The notes below the pieces were generated by a model, which saw only the letters and a list, made by a program, of their open reading frames with translations, was not told the DNA's origin and ran no database searches. A program made the translations under genes and the position numbers. From Hyphomicrobium sp. (GTDB lineage Bacteria; Pseudomonadota; Alphaproteobacteria; Rhizobiales; Hyphomicrobiaceae): a DNA stretch of 64,000 bases. Below, piece by piece: positions 41,473 through 50,933 of the stretch. The stretch spans positions 1-64,000 of the forward strand of contig NZ_JAIELN010000003.1 of assembly GCF_019753045.1 (NCBI RefSeq). The letters are read 5' to 3'. Positions within the stretch are counted from its first letter, which is position 1. The number at the start of each line of letters is the position of its first letter.

Positions 41473-42918
41473 TTAGACCTCTTCAGCGATCGGGGCGCCG
41501 GATTCGTCGACGAAGGCGATGCGGATCATATTCGTTGCGCCGGGGCTTCCGAGCGGAATGCCAGCCGTGATGAGGATGCCCTCGCGGGCTTTGACGAGGC
41601 CTTCCTCGAACGCGATACGGCAGGCTTTCCGGACCATGTGCGATAGGTTTTCCGGATCGCCCGTCAGGATCGTGTGCACGCCCCAAACGAGGGCCAAGCG
41701 CCGCGCGGTCGACTCGATCGGCGTCAGGCCGATGACCGGGATGCCCGGCCGTTCGCGGGTCACGCGAAGAACCGTCGAACCGGTCGCCGTGTAGCAAACG
41801 ATCGCGCCGAGGCGGACCGTGTCGGCGATGGCGGACGCGGCGGCGGCAATTGCGTCGGCGCCCGTTGGCTGCGGCTCCGTCTGCGTCGCGTAGAGCATCG
41901 GCTCGTAAACCGGATCGTGCTCAACCTGGACAGCGATCTTGTCCATCATCTGGATGGCTTCGACGGGATATTGGCCAACGGCGCTTTCCGCCGAAAGCAT
42001 GATGGCGTCGGCTCCGTCGAAGACGGCGGTTGCGACGTCTGAAACTTCCGCGCGCGTCGGCATGGGCGAAGAGATCATGCTTTCGAGCATCTGCGTCGCG
42101 ATGATGACGGGCTTACCGGCCGCCCGCGACAGACGCGTGATCCGCTTCTGAATTCCTGGAACTTTCTCGACGGGCATTTCGACGCCGAGATCGCCGCGCG
42201 CGACCATGATGGCATCGGATGCCGCGATGACGTCCTCGAGGTCGGCGACGGCCGACGGCTTTTCGATTTTGGACAAGATGGCCGCGCGGGTGCCGATCAT
42301 TTTCCTGACGTCGTGGACGTCTTCAGCGCGCTGGACGAACGACAGCGCGACCCAATCGACGCCGAGCTTCAGCGCGTGCGCGAGGTCGGCCTTATCTTTC
42401 TCGGTGAGCGGACTGATCGGCAACAGCGTGTCGGGCATCGAGATGCCCTTGCGGCTTGCCAGCATTCCACCGGTCAGGACTTCGGCTTTGATCTGTACAG
42501 GCGTCGTTTCGACGACGCGCATCTTCAGCTTGCCGTCGTCGAGGACGAGCATGTGGCCGGGCTTGATCGCCTCGAATATCTGAGCGTGAGGCAGGTGGAC
42601 GCGCTCTTCGGTTCCGAGCGTTTCGTCGCGATCAAACTTGAAGATCGATTTCGTCGCGACGTTCACACGGCCGGTCTCGAAATTGCCGATACGGAATTTC
42701 GGGCCCTGGAGATCGGCGAGAATGCCGATCGGATGGCGGTGGCGCGCGGCGCAGGCACGGACGGCGTTGTAAAGCGTCTTGGAGCCATCGTGTGTGGAGT
42801 GGCTCATGTTGATGCGGAAAACGTCGACGCCCGCAAGAAAGAGCCGCTCGATCATTTCCGGTGCAGCAGACGCGGGTCCTAGCGTCGCTACAATCTTGAC
42901 CCGCCTGTTACGTCTCAT
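41473..42918 (-). CDS. pyk: Pyruvate kinase
   Basis: 481 aa, full length. Active-site and binding features are RRVKIVATLGPASAA with RINMSHSTHD, ILADLQGPKFRIG, LSKIEKPSAVADLEDVI, VARGDLGVEMPVEKVPGIQKRI, the TQMLESMI motif and MLSAESAVGQYPVEA. It converts phosphoenolpyruvate and ADP to pyruvate and ATP. In a serine-cycle methylotroph it drains carbon from the cycle. It overlaps the DUF1036 gene upstream by four bases, a pairing frequent in Hyphomicrobiales. Confidence 0.97.
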   Translation of the reverse strand: MRRNRRVKIVATLGPASAAPEMIERLFLAGVDVFRINMSHSTHDGSKTLYNAVRACAARHRHPIGILADLQGPKFRIGNFETGRVNVATKSIFKFDRDETLGTEERVHLPHAQIFEAIKPGHMLVLDDGKLKMRVVETTPVQIKAEVLTGGMLASRKGISMPDTLLPISPLTEKDKADLAHALKLGVDWVALSFVQRAEDVHDVRKMIGTRAAILSKIEKPSAVADLEDVIAASDAIMVARGDLGVEMPVEKVPGIQKRITRLSRAAGKPVIIATQMLESMISSPMPTRAEVSDVATAVFDGADAIMLSAESAVGQYPVEAIQMMDKIAVQVEHDPVYEPMLYATQTEPQPTGADAIAAAASAIADTVRLGAIVCYTATGSTVLRVTRERPGIPVIGLTPIESTARRLALVWGVHTILTGDPENLSHMVRKACRIAFEEGLVKAREGILITAGIPLGSPGATNMIRIAFVDESGAPIAEEV

Positions 42919-43361
42919 TTGTCTGCTTTTCCTTGCCCGGGATCAGTGAGGCGGATGGTCCACTCTTTTGCTTCGCCGGTATCTACTTCAAAAAAACCCG
43001 TGCGCTTATATCCGCGTTTGACGCAATCCTGAACCCCCCTGATGGCGAAGGATTTTTCAGTCGTGCACATGTCGTTTTTGCCGCCCCACTCGCCGCCGCG
43101 ATCGTAATCAACGGCGTGCACGTAGACGAAGCGGCTCGGAAGCGCGCCTTTCAGAAGCGTTTCGCAGGTCTGAGAGGCTATGTTCCACCAGCCCTCCGTC
43201 GCCCAGCCTGACGTGTCTTGATATCCGATTGCGACGCCGACCCTGCTTGATGTGGCATTGCATAGCTTCAAGTCGGCGTGCGCGGCCGTCGCATAGAGGC
43301 AAAAGCCCAATGAAAGCGCAAAGTTCCGGCGGAGAGTGCGCATGCGGAAGCGGAGTGGCAC
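42915..43361 (-). CDS. DUF1036 secreted protein
   Basis: 148 aa. A signal peptide (LRRNFALSLGFCLYATAAHA) leads into the DUF1036 domain with its conserved LKLCNATSSRVGVAIGYQD, GWWNIASQTCETLLKG and YVHAVDYDRGGEW, and paired cysteines. This periplasmic family has no established function and often lies next to pyruvate kinase. Its stop overlaps the pyruvate kinase start, so they are co-translated. Confidence 0.9.
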   Translation of the reverse strand: MPLRFRMRTLRRNFALSLGFCLYATAAHADLKLCNATSSRVGVAIGYQDTSGWATEGWWNIASQTCETLLKGALPSRFVYVHAVDYDRGGEWGGKNDMCTTEKSFAIRGVQDCVKRGYKRTGFFEVDTGEAKEWTIRLTDPGQGKADK

Positions 43362-43432
43362 GTCAGAGCCTCCGGTCTCGAAGGTGAGAATTCCGGTCGT
43401 AAGTCCTGTCCGTCGCCGAGGTCGTTCGCATT

Positions 43433-44731
43433 TTACGGGTCAATAAGGATAACCCGGAAATCGTTGACGTTCGTTTGGGTGGGGCCACAGAGGATAAGGT
43501 CGCCGAACGGACGGAAAAATCCGGTCGAGTCGTTGTTCTCCAGGAACTTGGCGGCATTGAGATTGGCGGCCTCCGCACGCTTCAGCGTATCGGGGAAAAC
43601 CATTGCGCCCGCCGGGTCGCCGGCGTTGCCGCCGCCGCCGTCGATGCCGTCTGTATCGCCGGCAAGACCTGCAATTCCAGTCGCGCCATCGAGGGCCAAT
43701 GCGAGGCCGAGGGCGTATTCCTGGTTCGGGCCGCCCGAGCCGTCGCCGCGGACGGTCACGGTCAACTCGCCGCCCGACATGATCGCAACCTTCTCGTGCT
43801 TGCGCTTGGCTTCGAGCGCCATTTCAGCATGGGCGCGTGCAACGTCGCGCGCTTCGCCTTCGAGGTCGTCGCCGAGCGATACGACGCGGTAGCCGAGTTC
43901 GCGGGCGATTTTCGCCGCCGCTTCGATCGATGCTCTCGGAGCTGCGACGATTTCGTAGGTCGAATTCGCGAGCTTCGGATCGCCGGCCTTTAGCGTTTCA
44001 TTCGCGGGGTCGGCGAGGGCCTTCGCGATTTCGGGCGACGGCGTGATTTTCCATTTTTCGAGGACGGCGCGTGCATCGGCGAGGGTCGAGCGGTCAGCGA
44101 CCGTCGGGCCGGAACCGATTTCGTCGGGATTGTCGCCCGGCACATCGGAAATCGCGAGCGTCAGAAGGCGTGCCGGATAAACGGCGGCTGCGAGCTTGCC
44201 GCCTTTGACTTCGGAGAGATGCTTGCGAACGCAATTCATCTCCGAGATCGGTGCGCCGGATTTGAGCAGCTGTTTCGTCAGAGCCTGCTTCGCTTCGAAG
44301 CTGACGCCCTGGACGGGCGCGGCCCAAATGGCCGATGCGCCGCCCGACAACAGGCAGAGCACGAGATCGTGGGGGCCCGCACTCTTGGCAAGGGCGATGG
44401 CGCGTTCAGCGCCGACGATCGAGTTCGCATCGGGGACCGGGTGGCCAGCTTCGAGGATCTTGATGATGCCGGTCGGGAGGCCAAAACCGTGCCGGGTCGA
44501 AATCAGGCCCGATATCTTATTCTCTTGCCCGGTGGCGATGTAGTGCGCTTCCGCCGCGACGGCCATTGCGGCCGAGCCCTTGCCGGCGCCGATGACGATA
44601 ATCCGGCCGCCCTTTGGCACGGGCGGAAGGTGCGCCGGCAGGCAGACCGAGGGGTGAGCTGTTCGATGCGCGGCTTCGAACAGCGTGCTCAAAGTTTCGC
44701 GGACGCCGCCGTTCGACCCGTCTTTCATCAT
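43433..44731 (-). CDS. gckA: Glycerate 2-kinase (GckA/MOFRL family)
   Basis: 432 aa from the first of two adjacent ATGs at 44731; a longer upstream frame adds a non-conserved basic segment. DUF4147 N-terminal features are IVIGAGKGSAAMAVAAE, GHPVPDANSIVGA and LCLLSGGASAIWAAP, and the C-terminal MOFRL domain appears in GELTVTVRGDGSGGPNQEYALGLAL with GDTDGIDGGGGNAG. It phosphorylates glycerate to 2-phosphoglycerate. In serine-cycle methylotrophs this is an essential step of formaldehyde assimilation, fitting the inferred lifestyle. Confidence 0.9.
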   Translation of the reverse strand: MMKDGSNGGVRETLSTLFEAAHRTAHPSVCLPAHLPPVPKGGRIIVIGAGKGSAAMAVAAEAHYIATGQENKISGLISTRHGFGLPTGIIKILEAGHPVPDANSIVGAERAIALAKSAGPHDLVLCLLSGGASAIWAAPVQGVSFEAKQALTKQLLKSGAPISEMNCVRKHLSEVKGGKLAAAVYPARLLTLAISDVPGDNPDEIGSGPTVADRSTLADARAVLEKWKITPSPEIAKALADPANETLKAGDPKLANSTYEIVAAPRASIEAAAKIARELGYRVVSLGDDLEGEARDVARAHAEMALEAKRKHEKVAIMSGGELTVTVRGDGSGGPNQEYALGLALALDGATGIAGLAGDTDGIDGGGGNAGDPAGAMVFPDTLKRAEAANLNAAKFLENNDSTGFFRPFGDLILCGPTQTNVNDFRVILIDP

Positions 44732-44940
44732 ATTGCCCTGGCCGGTTCCTGGTTGTTTTGTGATTGTTGGTCTTGGTTTGCGCAAACGCCTGACGCGCGT
44801 CAAGGCATCAGAGGCCGCAGCCAGACTTCGGGTTTGACCTGGGGGTCCGGCAGGGGCTCGGATGGGGGCTTCCGGGTGGCTGGAGCGGCGCTTATGTCGT
44901 AATTGCCTTTCGAGACAGCCGGAGAAGCCAGGAGCTCAAT

Positions 44941-45249
44941 ATGAAAACATTCGATCCGCAGACGACAATCGAGCTCGAGGCGGCGGTCTTTCGGCGCCTG
45001 GTCGAGCATTTACAGTCGCGCACGGACGTTCAGAACATCGATATGATGAATCTGGCCGGGTTCTGCCGGAATTGCCTTTCGACCTGGATGTCGGACGCCG
45101 CCGAAGCCAAGGGGCTCGAGCTCTCCAAGGATGACGCCCGCGAGATCGTCTACGGCATGCCATTCAAAGAGTGGAAAGCCAAATATCAGACCGATGCGCC
45201 CGCCGAGAAGCAGGCGGCCTTCGAGCAGAACAGGCCGCGGGATCATTAG
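44941..45249 (+). CDS. DUF1244 protein
   Basis: 102 aa. The DUF1244 core is clear: FRRLVEHLQSRTDVQNIDMM, LAGFCRNCLSTWM, then EIVYGMPFKEWKAKYQ. The CxxC (CRNC) is conserved in the family. Function is not established. A ribosome-binding site (CAGGAGCTCAAT) precedes the ATG. It is widely conserved in alphaproteobacteria near DUF2312. Confidence 0.93.
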   Translation: MKTFDPQTTIELEAAVFRRLVEHLQSRTDVQNIDMMNLAGFCRNCLSTWMSDAAEAKGLELSKDDAREIVYGMPFKEWKAKYQTDAPAEKQAAFEQNRPRDH

Positions 45250-45279
45250 AGACTCTTTACATTGGCGCCGGCGACACGC

Positions 45280-45312
45280 GTTCCGCGCGCCGGCCGCCGG
45301 CGCGGGAGAAGT
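45280..45312 (+). repeat. GC-rich local repeat, copy A
   Basis: It begins GTTCCGCG, contains GCCGGCCGCC and ends AGAAGT. About 28 of 33 positions match copy B at 45,361-45,392. The centre is itself palindromic (GCCGGC around C). It lies just after the DUF1244 stop and beside a structured repeat of another type. Confidence 0.6.
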
Positions 45313-45321
45313 TTCTGTTTA

Positions 45322-45358
45322 GCCCGGCGACTCCCCGCCGGGGAGCCGGCCGCCGGGC
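45322..45358. repeat. REP-like nested hairpin, copy 1
   Basis: Outer stem GCCCGGCG/CGCCGGGC encloses A, an inner stem CTCCCC/GGGGAG with a 3-base loop (GCC), and the spacer CCGGC. Copy 2 at 63,619-63,659 has the same architecture and the same inner parts but a different outer stem that still pairs perfectly. It lies in the 277-bp gap between DUF1244 and GapR. It may be a palindromic repeat mobilised by a RAYT-type protein, or a structured RNA. Confidence 0.7.
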
Positions 45359-45360
45359 GA

Positions 45361-45392
45361 GTTCCGCGAGCCGGCCGCCAGCGCACAGAAGT
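45361..45392 (+). repeat. GC-rich local repeat, copy B
   Basis: Partner of 45,280-45,312, starting GTTCCGCG and ending AGAAGT, in the same orientation, one on each side of the nested hairpin. The pair could be target duplication or a degenerate part of a composite repeat. A short palindrome GTCGCGCCGCGAC follows at 45,395-45,407. Confidence 0.55.
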
Positions 45393-45526
45393 GAGTCGCG
45401 CCGCGACATATACAACGTCAAGTCCTCGGCTCGATATTATCCCTTGGGATAGCTGTGCTCGTCGCCTTGCTGCGAAGAGGCTCGGCCGATAGCGTCGGCG
45501 GGCACTTGATATCAGTAGGAGCCTTC

Positions 45527-45820
45527 ATGAGCACGCTTCAAGCCTCAGCGCAAAATCAGCTGCGCCAGTTCGTCGAGCAAATCGAACGCTTGGAAGAGGA
45601 AAAGAAGCAGCTCGCGAGCGACATTCGCGACAAATACACCGAGGCGAAATCTGTCGGCTTCGACGTCAAGGCACTGCGCCAGATCGTGCGGCTTCGCAAA
45701 AAGTCGAACGAGGAGCGGCAGGAAGAGGAAAGCATTCTGGAAGTCTACATGCATGCGCTCGGCATGCTGGATACTGTTCCCGACACCTCGGTCGTCGATA
45801 AGATGATGGCCGCCGAGTAG
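45527..45820 (+). CDS. gapR: DUF2312/GapR nucleoid-associated protein
   Basis: 97 aa from the ATG at 45527 with TAGGAG upstream. It is a long coiled-coil (QNQLRQFVEQIERLEEEKKQ, DIRDKYTEAKSVGFDVKALR) ending in LDTVPDTSVV. In Caulobacter GapR clamps overtwisted DNA ahead of forks and RNA polymerase and aids topoisomerases. It is conserved across alphaproteobacteria with little length variation. Confidence 0.95.
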   Translation: MSTLQASAQNQLRQFVEQIERLEEEKKQLASDIRDKYTEAKSVGFDVKALRQIVRLRKKSNEERQEEESILEVYMHALGMLDTVPDTSVVDKMMAAE

Positions 45821-46092
45821 GCGTCTGCCTCGTGCTTGCGGCACGTTTGCTCGCGTGCCGATCGGGGCCCCTGCGCGGGCTTTTCTGGTTACCCTTGCAA
45901 CCTGAAAACAGCACCGCCCCATCCCCATTCGGCGCTGGGGGCCGGGACGGTGCTGGCGATGACAGCCTCACGGCGGTCGTCTATCTGCGCGCGGAAAAGT
46001 GATATCGTTTCCACGCGTCGGATTATTCACGGTACCGCTCGACTGTGATAAGGACAAATCGTCATTTCTTGTCCTATGCATTAGTCCCGCTG

Positions 46093-47022
46093 ATGACCCA
46101 CGTTACTCTGAAGCAGCTTCGGTATTTCGATGCTCTCGCGCGCGAGCAGCATTTCGGACGCGCGGCCGATGCGTGTGCGGTGACCCAGCCGGCGCTCTCG
46201 ATGCAAATCCAGGATCTCGAGGCGTCTCTCGGGATCGCGCTCGTCGAGCGCACGCGCAGCGGCATCAAGCTGACGCCGAAGGGCGAGGAAATTGCCATTC
46301 GTGCGCAGCGGCTGCTCAACGATGTCCGCAATCTCGTCGATTATGCGCAGCACGCCGGCGGCATTCTCTCGGGCACGCTTCGGCTCGGAGTCATTCCCTC
46401 AGTCGCGCCCTATCTGCTGCCGCCGTTGCTGCCCCTTCTCAAGGCCAAATATCCGGACCTCGAGCTGCATGTTCGCGAGACGCAAACTCAGCCTCTGACG
46501 GAAGAACTCGTCGAGGGTAAGCTCGACGTTCTGCTTCTCGCTCTTCCGATAAAGAATCCCGACATCGAAACGCTGCCGATTTTCGAAGACAGGTTTTTGC
46601 TGGCTCTGCCGAAGTCGAGGAAGCTCTCCGGCCGCGTTCGCGCGACGAAGGAAATGGTCGAGCACGATCGGCTGCTTCTGCTGGAAGAGGGGCATTGCCT
46701 GCGCGATCAGGCGCTCACGTACTGCAGTCTGCAACAGGTCGACGACGTCAATACGTTCGGTGCATCCAGCCTTTCGACCATCGTCGAGATGGTGTCGGCA
46801 GGATTTGGGATCACGTTGCTTCCTGAAATCTGCCTCGGGGTGGAAGGCCGGAGCCGGGAGATCAAGATCATCCGCTTTGTCGACCCCGAGCCAGCGCGGT
46901 CCATTGGGCTCGCATGGCGGCGCTCCAGTCCGCGGCGCGACGATTTTCTAGCGCTGGGACAACTCGTGGCTGAAGCGGGTCAGCTCTCGCTGAAGCGAGG
47001 CGCTCAGGCCGTGCAGGTCTGA
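46093..47022 (+). CDS. oxyR: LysR-family peroxide sensor OxyR
   Basis: 309 aa from the ATG at 46093; a GTG at 46045 is in frame but adds no HTH sequence. The HTH is LKQLRYFDALAREQHFGRAA. The redox centre reads GHCLRDQALTYC, giving Cys202 and Cys211 with the same nine-residue spacing as the two switch cysteines of E. coli OxyR (199 and 208). On peroxide it forms a disulfide and activates catalase/peroxidase genes; no such target is adjacent. The upstream 270 bp show no clear gene and may hold its promoter. Confidence 0.93.
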   Translation: MTHVTLKQLRYFDALAREQHFGRAADACAVTQPALSMQIQDLEASLGIALVERTRSGIKLTPKGEEIAIRAQRLLNDVRNLVDYAQHAGGILSGTLRLGVIPSVAPYLLPPLLPLLKAKYPDLELHVRETQTQPLTEELVEGKLDVLLLALPIKNPDIETLPIFEDRFLLALPKSRKLSGRVRATKEMVEHDRLLLLEEGHCLRDQALTYCSLQQVDDVNTFGASSLSTIVEMVSAGFGITLLPEICLGVEGRSREIKIIRFVDPEPARSIGLAWRRSSPRRDDFLALGQLVAEAGQLSLKRGAQAVQV

Positions 47023-47027
47023 CTGGG

Positions 47028-48581
47028 TCAGCGCGCGCTGGTTTGAACCGGCCTGCTCTCAATACCGGCTGGCATTCTGTTTTGCTCGATCTCCAGCAGG
47101 GCTTCGGCGTGCACGGCTTTGCCCTGGAACTGGTCGGACTTCGACGATTCCGCCAATTGCCGGCCGGGTCTCAGCTTCATCGGCACGATGCCGCCGACGT
47201 CATCCAGAACATCAAGGGTCGCCGCGACGTCGGGGGCCTGCATTTCGGCAAGAAGCTGGTCGCGCGGGGCCGGCGTGTCGCTCAGAAGCGGCGCGAGCGG
47301 GAAGGGCCGATAATCGAGTTCGTCAGGGTGGTCGTCGTCGAATTGCGGGGCTTGCGCCCAGCCGTTGCCGAGGCTTGCCGGGTGCATGTCGGTGCCGACG
47401 GCGGGATCGAGGCTCGCGACACGCGCCGCCGGTGACGGCGCTGCGGGCTGACGGGTTTCAGCCAGGGCGACGGCTGCCAGGGCCTTTTGTGGCCGGACGG
47501 CGGGGCGTGGTCCTTGGACGAGTTCAGGCACCGGCATGGTGGCTGCGGCCGTCACCAAGGCGTCGAGCTTGCCGCGATCCGCCTGCGAGGGAAGCGTGAA
47601 GCGTGACGAGCGATCGACAAGCTTCGGCGCGGACTTGAGCTGGGGCGCCGGTTGAGCATCGGGCTCAAGCGAAGCAACTTGTGCCGGTGCAAACGGGCGC
47701 GGCGCTGTCAGGGCCGGATCGGGTTCGGTCGTCAGGTTGACGTTTCGGCGCAGCGAGCCGTCTGCCGTTTGGGCCACGGGCCGCGATGGGTTTCCGAGAG
47801 ACGCGACGACGTTCAGGCTCTTTTTCGGCGGGCTGATTCCGACCGACGCAACCATCGTTCTAGACGTGCCGGGCGTCCGGCGATCGTGGAAGAATTCGGC
47901 GACCTGAGTTGCGAGTTCGCTGTACTTGCTTTGGGCAGCCTTGACATCGCTCGGTGTGATCGGCCGGCCGTCGTCGGGAACGTATTTCGAGCGGCCGTTC
48001 GGGAAGAGCAGAGCGAGTTCCTGGCGCGGCATGCGCGGCCACATGCGGACGTTTGCGGTGTCGATGTGAACGAACGGGATGCCTGACGTCGGGTAGTAGC
48101 CGACGCCACCGCGTTCGCGGATCAATGCGGAGTAGCGCATCTTTTTCAGCGGAATGTCGGGGAACGTGATGTCGATCGCCTTGCCGGTGATGTGCTGGCT
48201 CTGTTTGGCCTGGCCGCCGCGGGTATGGCGCAGCATTTCATTGGTGCCCGAGGAGCGGTAACCGCAAATAATACTTATGGGCTCTTTGGAGCCGAGTTCT
48301 TCGTGCATCTCCCACGCGATATCGAGCGTTGCCGGAGAGATTTCCTTGACCTCGTTCTTGCGCCAATCGCGCATGATCCAATTGATCTGCTTCAGCGCTT
48401 CGGGAATGTATTGGCCGTTGCGCTTGTACGTGACGGTCAAGCGCTCTTGGGTGTGGATGTGATAGAGCGAGATCGTGCGTTCTTCGGGTTCGCCTGCCGC
48501 CGTCATCTTATCGGCGTGCAGAAACACGGACACAACAAGCGTCAACGAGCCCAAAACCAGGCCTGATCGGCGAAAGGCCAC
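47028..48581 (-). CDS. DUF882/YcbK-family M15-like peptidase with long C-terminal extension
   Basis: 517 aa from a GTG at 48581 with GGGGGAA upstream; a TTG 15 codons earlier is possible. A membrane/signal segment (GLVLGSLTLVVSVFLHA) is followed by the DUF882 domain (SLYHIHTQERLTVTYKRNGQY, IICGYRSSGTNEMLRH, QHITGKAIDITFP, PFVHIDTANVRMWP), whose H..D..H zinc ligands are kept as in VanX/YcbK peptidases. The remaining ~300 residues are Pro/Ala-rich and probably disordered. It acts in the periplasm on peptidoglycan and lies just upstream of an L,D-transpeptidase gene in this map, fitting cell-wall work. Confidence 0.85.
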   Translation of the reverse strand: MAFRRSGLVLGSLTLVVSVFLHADKMTAAGEPEERTISLYHIHTQERLTVTYKRNGQYIPEALKQINWIMRDWRKNEVKEISPATLDIAWEMHEELGSKEPISIICGYRSSGTNEMLRHTRGGQAKQSQHITGKAIDITFPDIPLKKMRYSALIRERGGVGYYPTSGIPFVHIDTANVRMWPRMPRQELALLFPNGRSKYVPDDGRPITPSDVKAAQSKYSELATQVAEFFHDRRTPGTSRTMVASVGISPPKKSLNVVASLGNPSRPVAQTADGSLRRNVNLTTEPDPALTAPRPFAPAQVASLEPDAQPAPQLKSAPKLVDRSSRFTLPSQADRGKLDALVTAAATMPVPELVQGPRPAVRPQKALAAVALAETRQPAAPSPAARVASLDPAVGTDMHPASLGNGWAQAPQFDDDHPDELDYRPFPLAPLLSDTPAPRDQLLAEMQAPDVAATLDVLDDVGGIVPMKLRPGRQLAESSKSDQFQGKAVHAEALLEIEQNRMPAGIESRPVQTSAR

Positions 48582-48747
48582 GAATTCCCCCGTCCCTACT
48601 AAATCCCCGAGCCCGACTGGGGCCAAAAATGCTCGGCCATTAACGGTTAATCCCGAACCGTTAAGAGGCGGTAACTATCCTGTTCGAACATTTAAACGGT
48701 TGGAAAGGGCGATAAAATGGCCGGAATGCTCAGGTCCGGACAAACGA

Positions 48748-48776
48748 CAGCCGGCCAATCAGGGATCGGCCGGCTG
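48748..48776 (-). terminator. Hairpin after the L,D-transpeptidase gene
   Basis: CAGCCGGCC and GGCCGGCTG form a perfect 9-bp stem with an 11-base loop about 20 bp beyond the stop on the minus strand. The T-run is absent, so it may act as an mRNA end-stabilising hairpin rather than a true terminator. Confidence 0.5.
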
Positions 48777-48797
48777 CGGAAGATCAGTTAGCGGAGG

Positions 48798-50933
48798 TTA
48801 AAACCCGCCCAAAACCTGCTTGAAGAAGCCGCCGAGGCCCGGGTCATATTTCTTGCGGCCACGATTGTCGCGTTCGTCGTAGCTGCCGAACAGCGAGCCG
48901 AAGCCGTCGCCGCCCCAACCGTCACCCTGCGGAATATCCTCAGGCGAGACTTTCTTTTCGTCGGCCTTGGCGATCTGGTTCCAGCGGCCGGCAAGCGCCA
49001 GATTGATCCGCTTCTCGTGACCGTAGACGTCGCCGAAGGTCTGGACTTCGCCGCTGTCGTCGACCCAAGCGGTGAAATACGTGACGTGGACGGGTACCGG
49101 CTGGTCGAGGCTGATTTCGTTTTCCTCGGGCCCCTTCGCAATGAGGTTTTGGACCATGGACGCATCCCAGCCCTTGTCCTTATCCAGAAGGATTTCGGCA
49201 AGCTTCACAGGATTGCGGACGCGTATGCAGCCGTGGCTGAACGCACGCGTGCTTTCATTGAAGAGGCTCTTGCTCGGCGTGTCGTGCAAATAGACGGCGT
49301 GCTTGTTCGGGAACAGGAACTTCACGACGCCGAGGGCATTACTTCCGCTGGGCGGCTGATAGACGTTGAAGTTGCGAATGTCGTTGCGATTCCAATCGAC
49401 ACTGTAGGGATCCATCTTGCGGCCGTTGCGCTCCATGACGAGGCCCTGGCGGCGAAGCGGATCGCCGCCGGCTCTGAGGCTCGGCAACAACTCTTTGATC
49501 TTGATGGAATCCGGCACGTTCCAGCGCGGCTGGATCACGACGGTCCGCATCATTTCGGAGAAGATCGGCGATTGCGTATCGGGACGGCCCGAGACGATGC
49601 GCTCCTCGTGAATGACCTGGCCGTCCGAGATCACGCGGACTTTGAACTCGGGAATGTTGACCATGATGTAGTATTTGCCGAGGTCATCCGGCATCCAGCG
49701 CCACTCTTCCATGTTGGCGACAAGCTTCGCGTCGCTCACGTCGTTGCTGGCGTTGAGGGACCGGCGTAGCGCTGCGGTGATCGAGGGATTGGCCGGCTGA
49801 ATTCCCTTGCTTTCCTTGTAAGCGACGACTGCGGTGGCGAGCGCCTTATCGTAGTAGGTGTCGTCTGCGGGCGAGCCGTCGTCCTTTACGGTCGCGGCAG
49901 CGACCTTGAGGCGTTTATGGAGGATCGCGATCTGGGCATGGCTGGCGCCGGGCATCAGCTTCGGGCCGTCCGCGATCTTCAGAGCTTCCGCTTCTTTGGC
50001 ATTGGTGCGGAGTGCCAACAGCTTTTCGCGCAGACGAATGAATTGCGGATGCTTCGGGTGAAGCTCGGTCAGATACGTGCCCTTGTCCGGGACGCTCGCC
50101 AAACTATCGATGACTGTTCTGCGATCGAGAACCACCGGTTTCCGGTCGAGATACGTACCGAGCTGGGAAGACGGGTCCGTGATCCGGTCGCCACGCGCAT
50201 CGCGCGCGTATTCCATCGCGGCGAGCGACAGCCGTGTCTCGGCGGCGGTCAGATCGTCGAGGTTGAACTCGCCATTGGCACCAGGTTTGAGATCAGCGAT
50301 TTTGAAGTCGGCCGCACGGAGGCCCCAGCTGTCAGCGTCTTTGAGGGTCGCGATGACGTTTTTTGCGGCGTCGTTGTAACCGGTCTTGCCCACCCAAAGC
50401 GTCGAGCCCATGCGGGAATCGTAGAATTGGATCAGGACCTGGCGATCCGCCTGGTCGGTGCCTGCCAACGTTTTTTTGGCGTTGTCCTGCAGGTAGCGGG
50501 AAACGGGAAGATAGAGGAGGTCGTCCGAGGGGACGATCGTGCGGGCTGCCGCGGTGCTCTCGGCGGGTGCTGCAGCAGCGTCAGCGGGCGCAGCGGTTTC
50601 AGTCTTGGCGGGCTCTTGGGCGGGCTCGGCAGAAGCGGGTGCAGTTGCCGCAGCGGGCGCATCAGCTGACTCGGCGGGCGGTGTTGAAGAAGGTGCAACC
50701 TGCGGTGTTTCCGGCGTCGTCTCAGGCGTCGTCTCCGGCCGCATTGCGGTCTGCGGAGCGTCAGACGTGGCGCCTCCAGATCTATCATCGGGTGCGGGGT
50801 CTGCAGTCGATGCGCGATCCGCTTTATCGGTTTGTGCAGTATCGGATTCAACAGCGAAGGCTGCAGATACCGAGCCGGTGGTCAGCAGCAGGCCGACCGC
50901 CAGAAGTGTCGCGACACGCATAGAAATTTTCAC
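48798..50933 (-). CDS. L,D-transpeptidase, YcbB/LdtD type
   Basis: 711 aa. A signal peptide (VATLLAVGLLLTTGSVSAAFA) is followed by a Pro/Ala/Thr-rich region (to about 125), a scaffold domain with a peptidoglycan-binding-like part (LLYLPVSRYLQDNAKKTLAG, VVAYKESKGIQPANPSITAA) and the YkuD catalytic domain with the cysteine motif FSHGCIRVRNP. It makes 3-3 cross-links or attaches proteins to peptidoglycan in the periplasm. The low-complexity N-terminus probably spans the cell wall. The start is the ATG at 50933; one four codons later is possible. Confidence 0.9.
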   Translation of the reverse strand: MKISMRVATLLAVGLLLTTGSVSAAFAVESDTAQTDKADRASTADPAPDDRSGGATSDAPQTAMRPETTPETTPETPQVAPSSTPPAESADAPAAATAPASAEPAQEPAKTETAAPADAAAAPAESTAAARTIVPSDDLLYLPVSRYLQDNAKKTLAGTDQADRQVLIQFYDSRMGSTLWVGKTGYNDAAKNVIATLKDADSWGLRAADFKIADLKPGANGEFNLDDLTAAETRLSLAAMEYARDARGDRITDPSSQLGTYLDRKPVVLDRRTVIDSLASVPDKGTYLTELHPKHPQFIRLREKLLALRTNAKEAEALKIADGPKLMPGASHAQIAILHKRLKVAAATVKDDGSPADDTYYDKALATAVVAYKESKGIQPANPSITAALRRSLNASNDVSDAKLVANMEEWRWMPDDLGKYYIMVNIPEFKVRVISDGQVIHEERIVSGRPDTQSPIFSEMMRTVVIQPRWNVPDSIKIKELLPSLRAGGDPLRRQGLVMERNGRKMDPYSVDWNRNDIRNFNVYQPPSGSNALGVVKFLFPNKHAVYLHDTPSKSLFNESTRAFSHGCIRVRNPVKLAEILLDKDKGWDASMVQNLIAKGPEENEISLDQPVPVHVTYFTAWVDDSGEVQTFGDVYGHEKRINLALAGRWNQIAKADEKKVSPEDIPQGDGWGGDGFGSLFGSYDERDNRGRKKYDPGLGGFFKQVLGGF

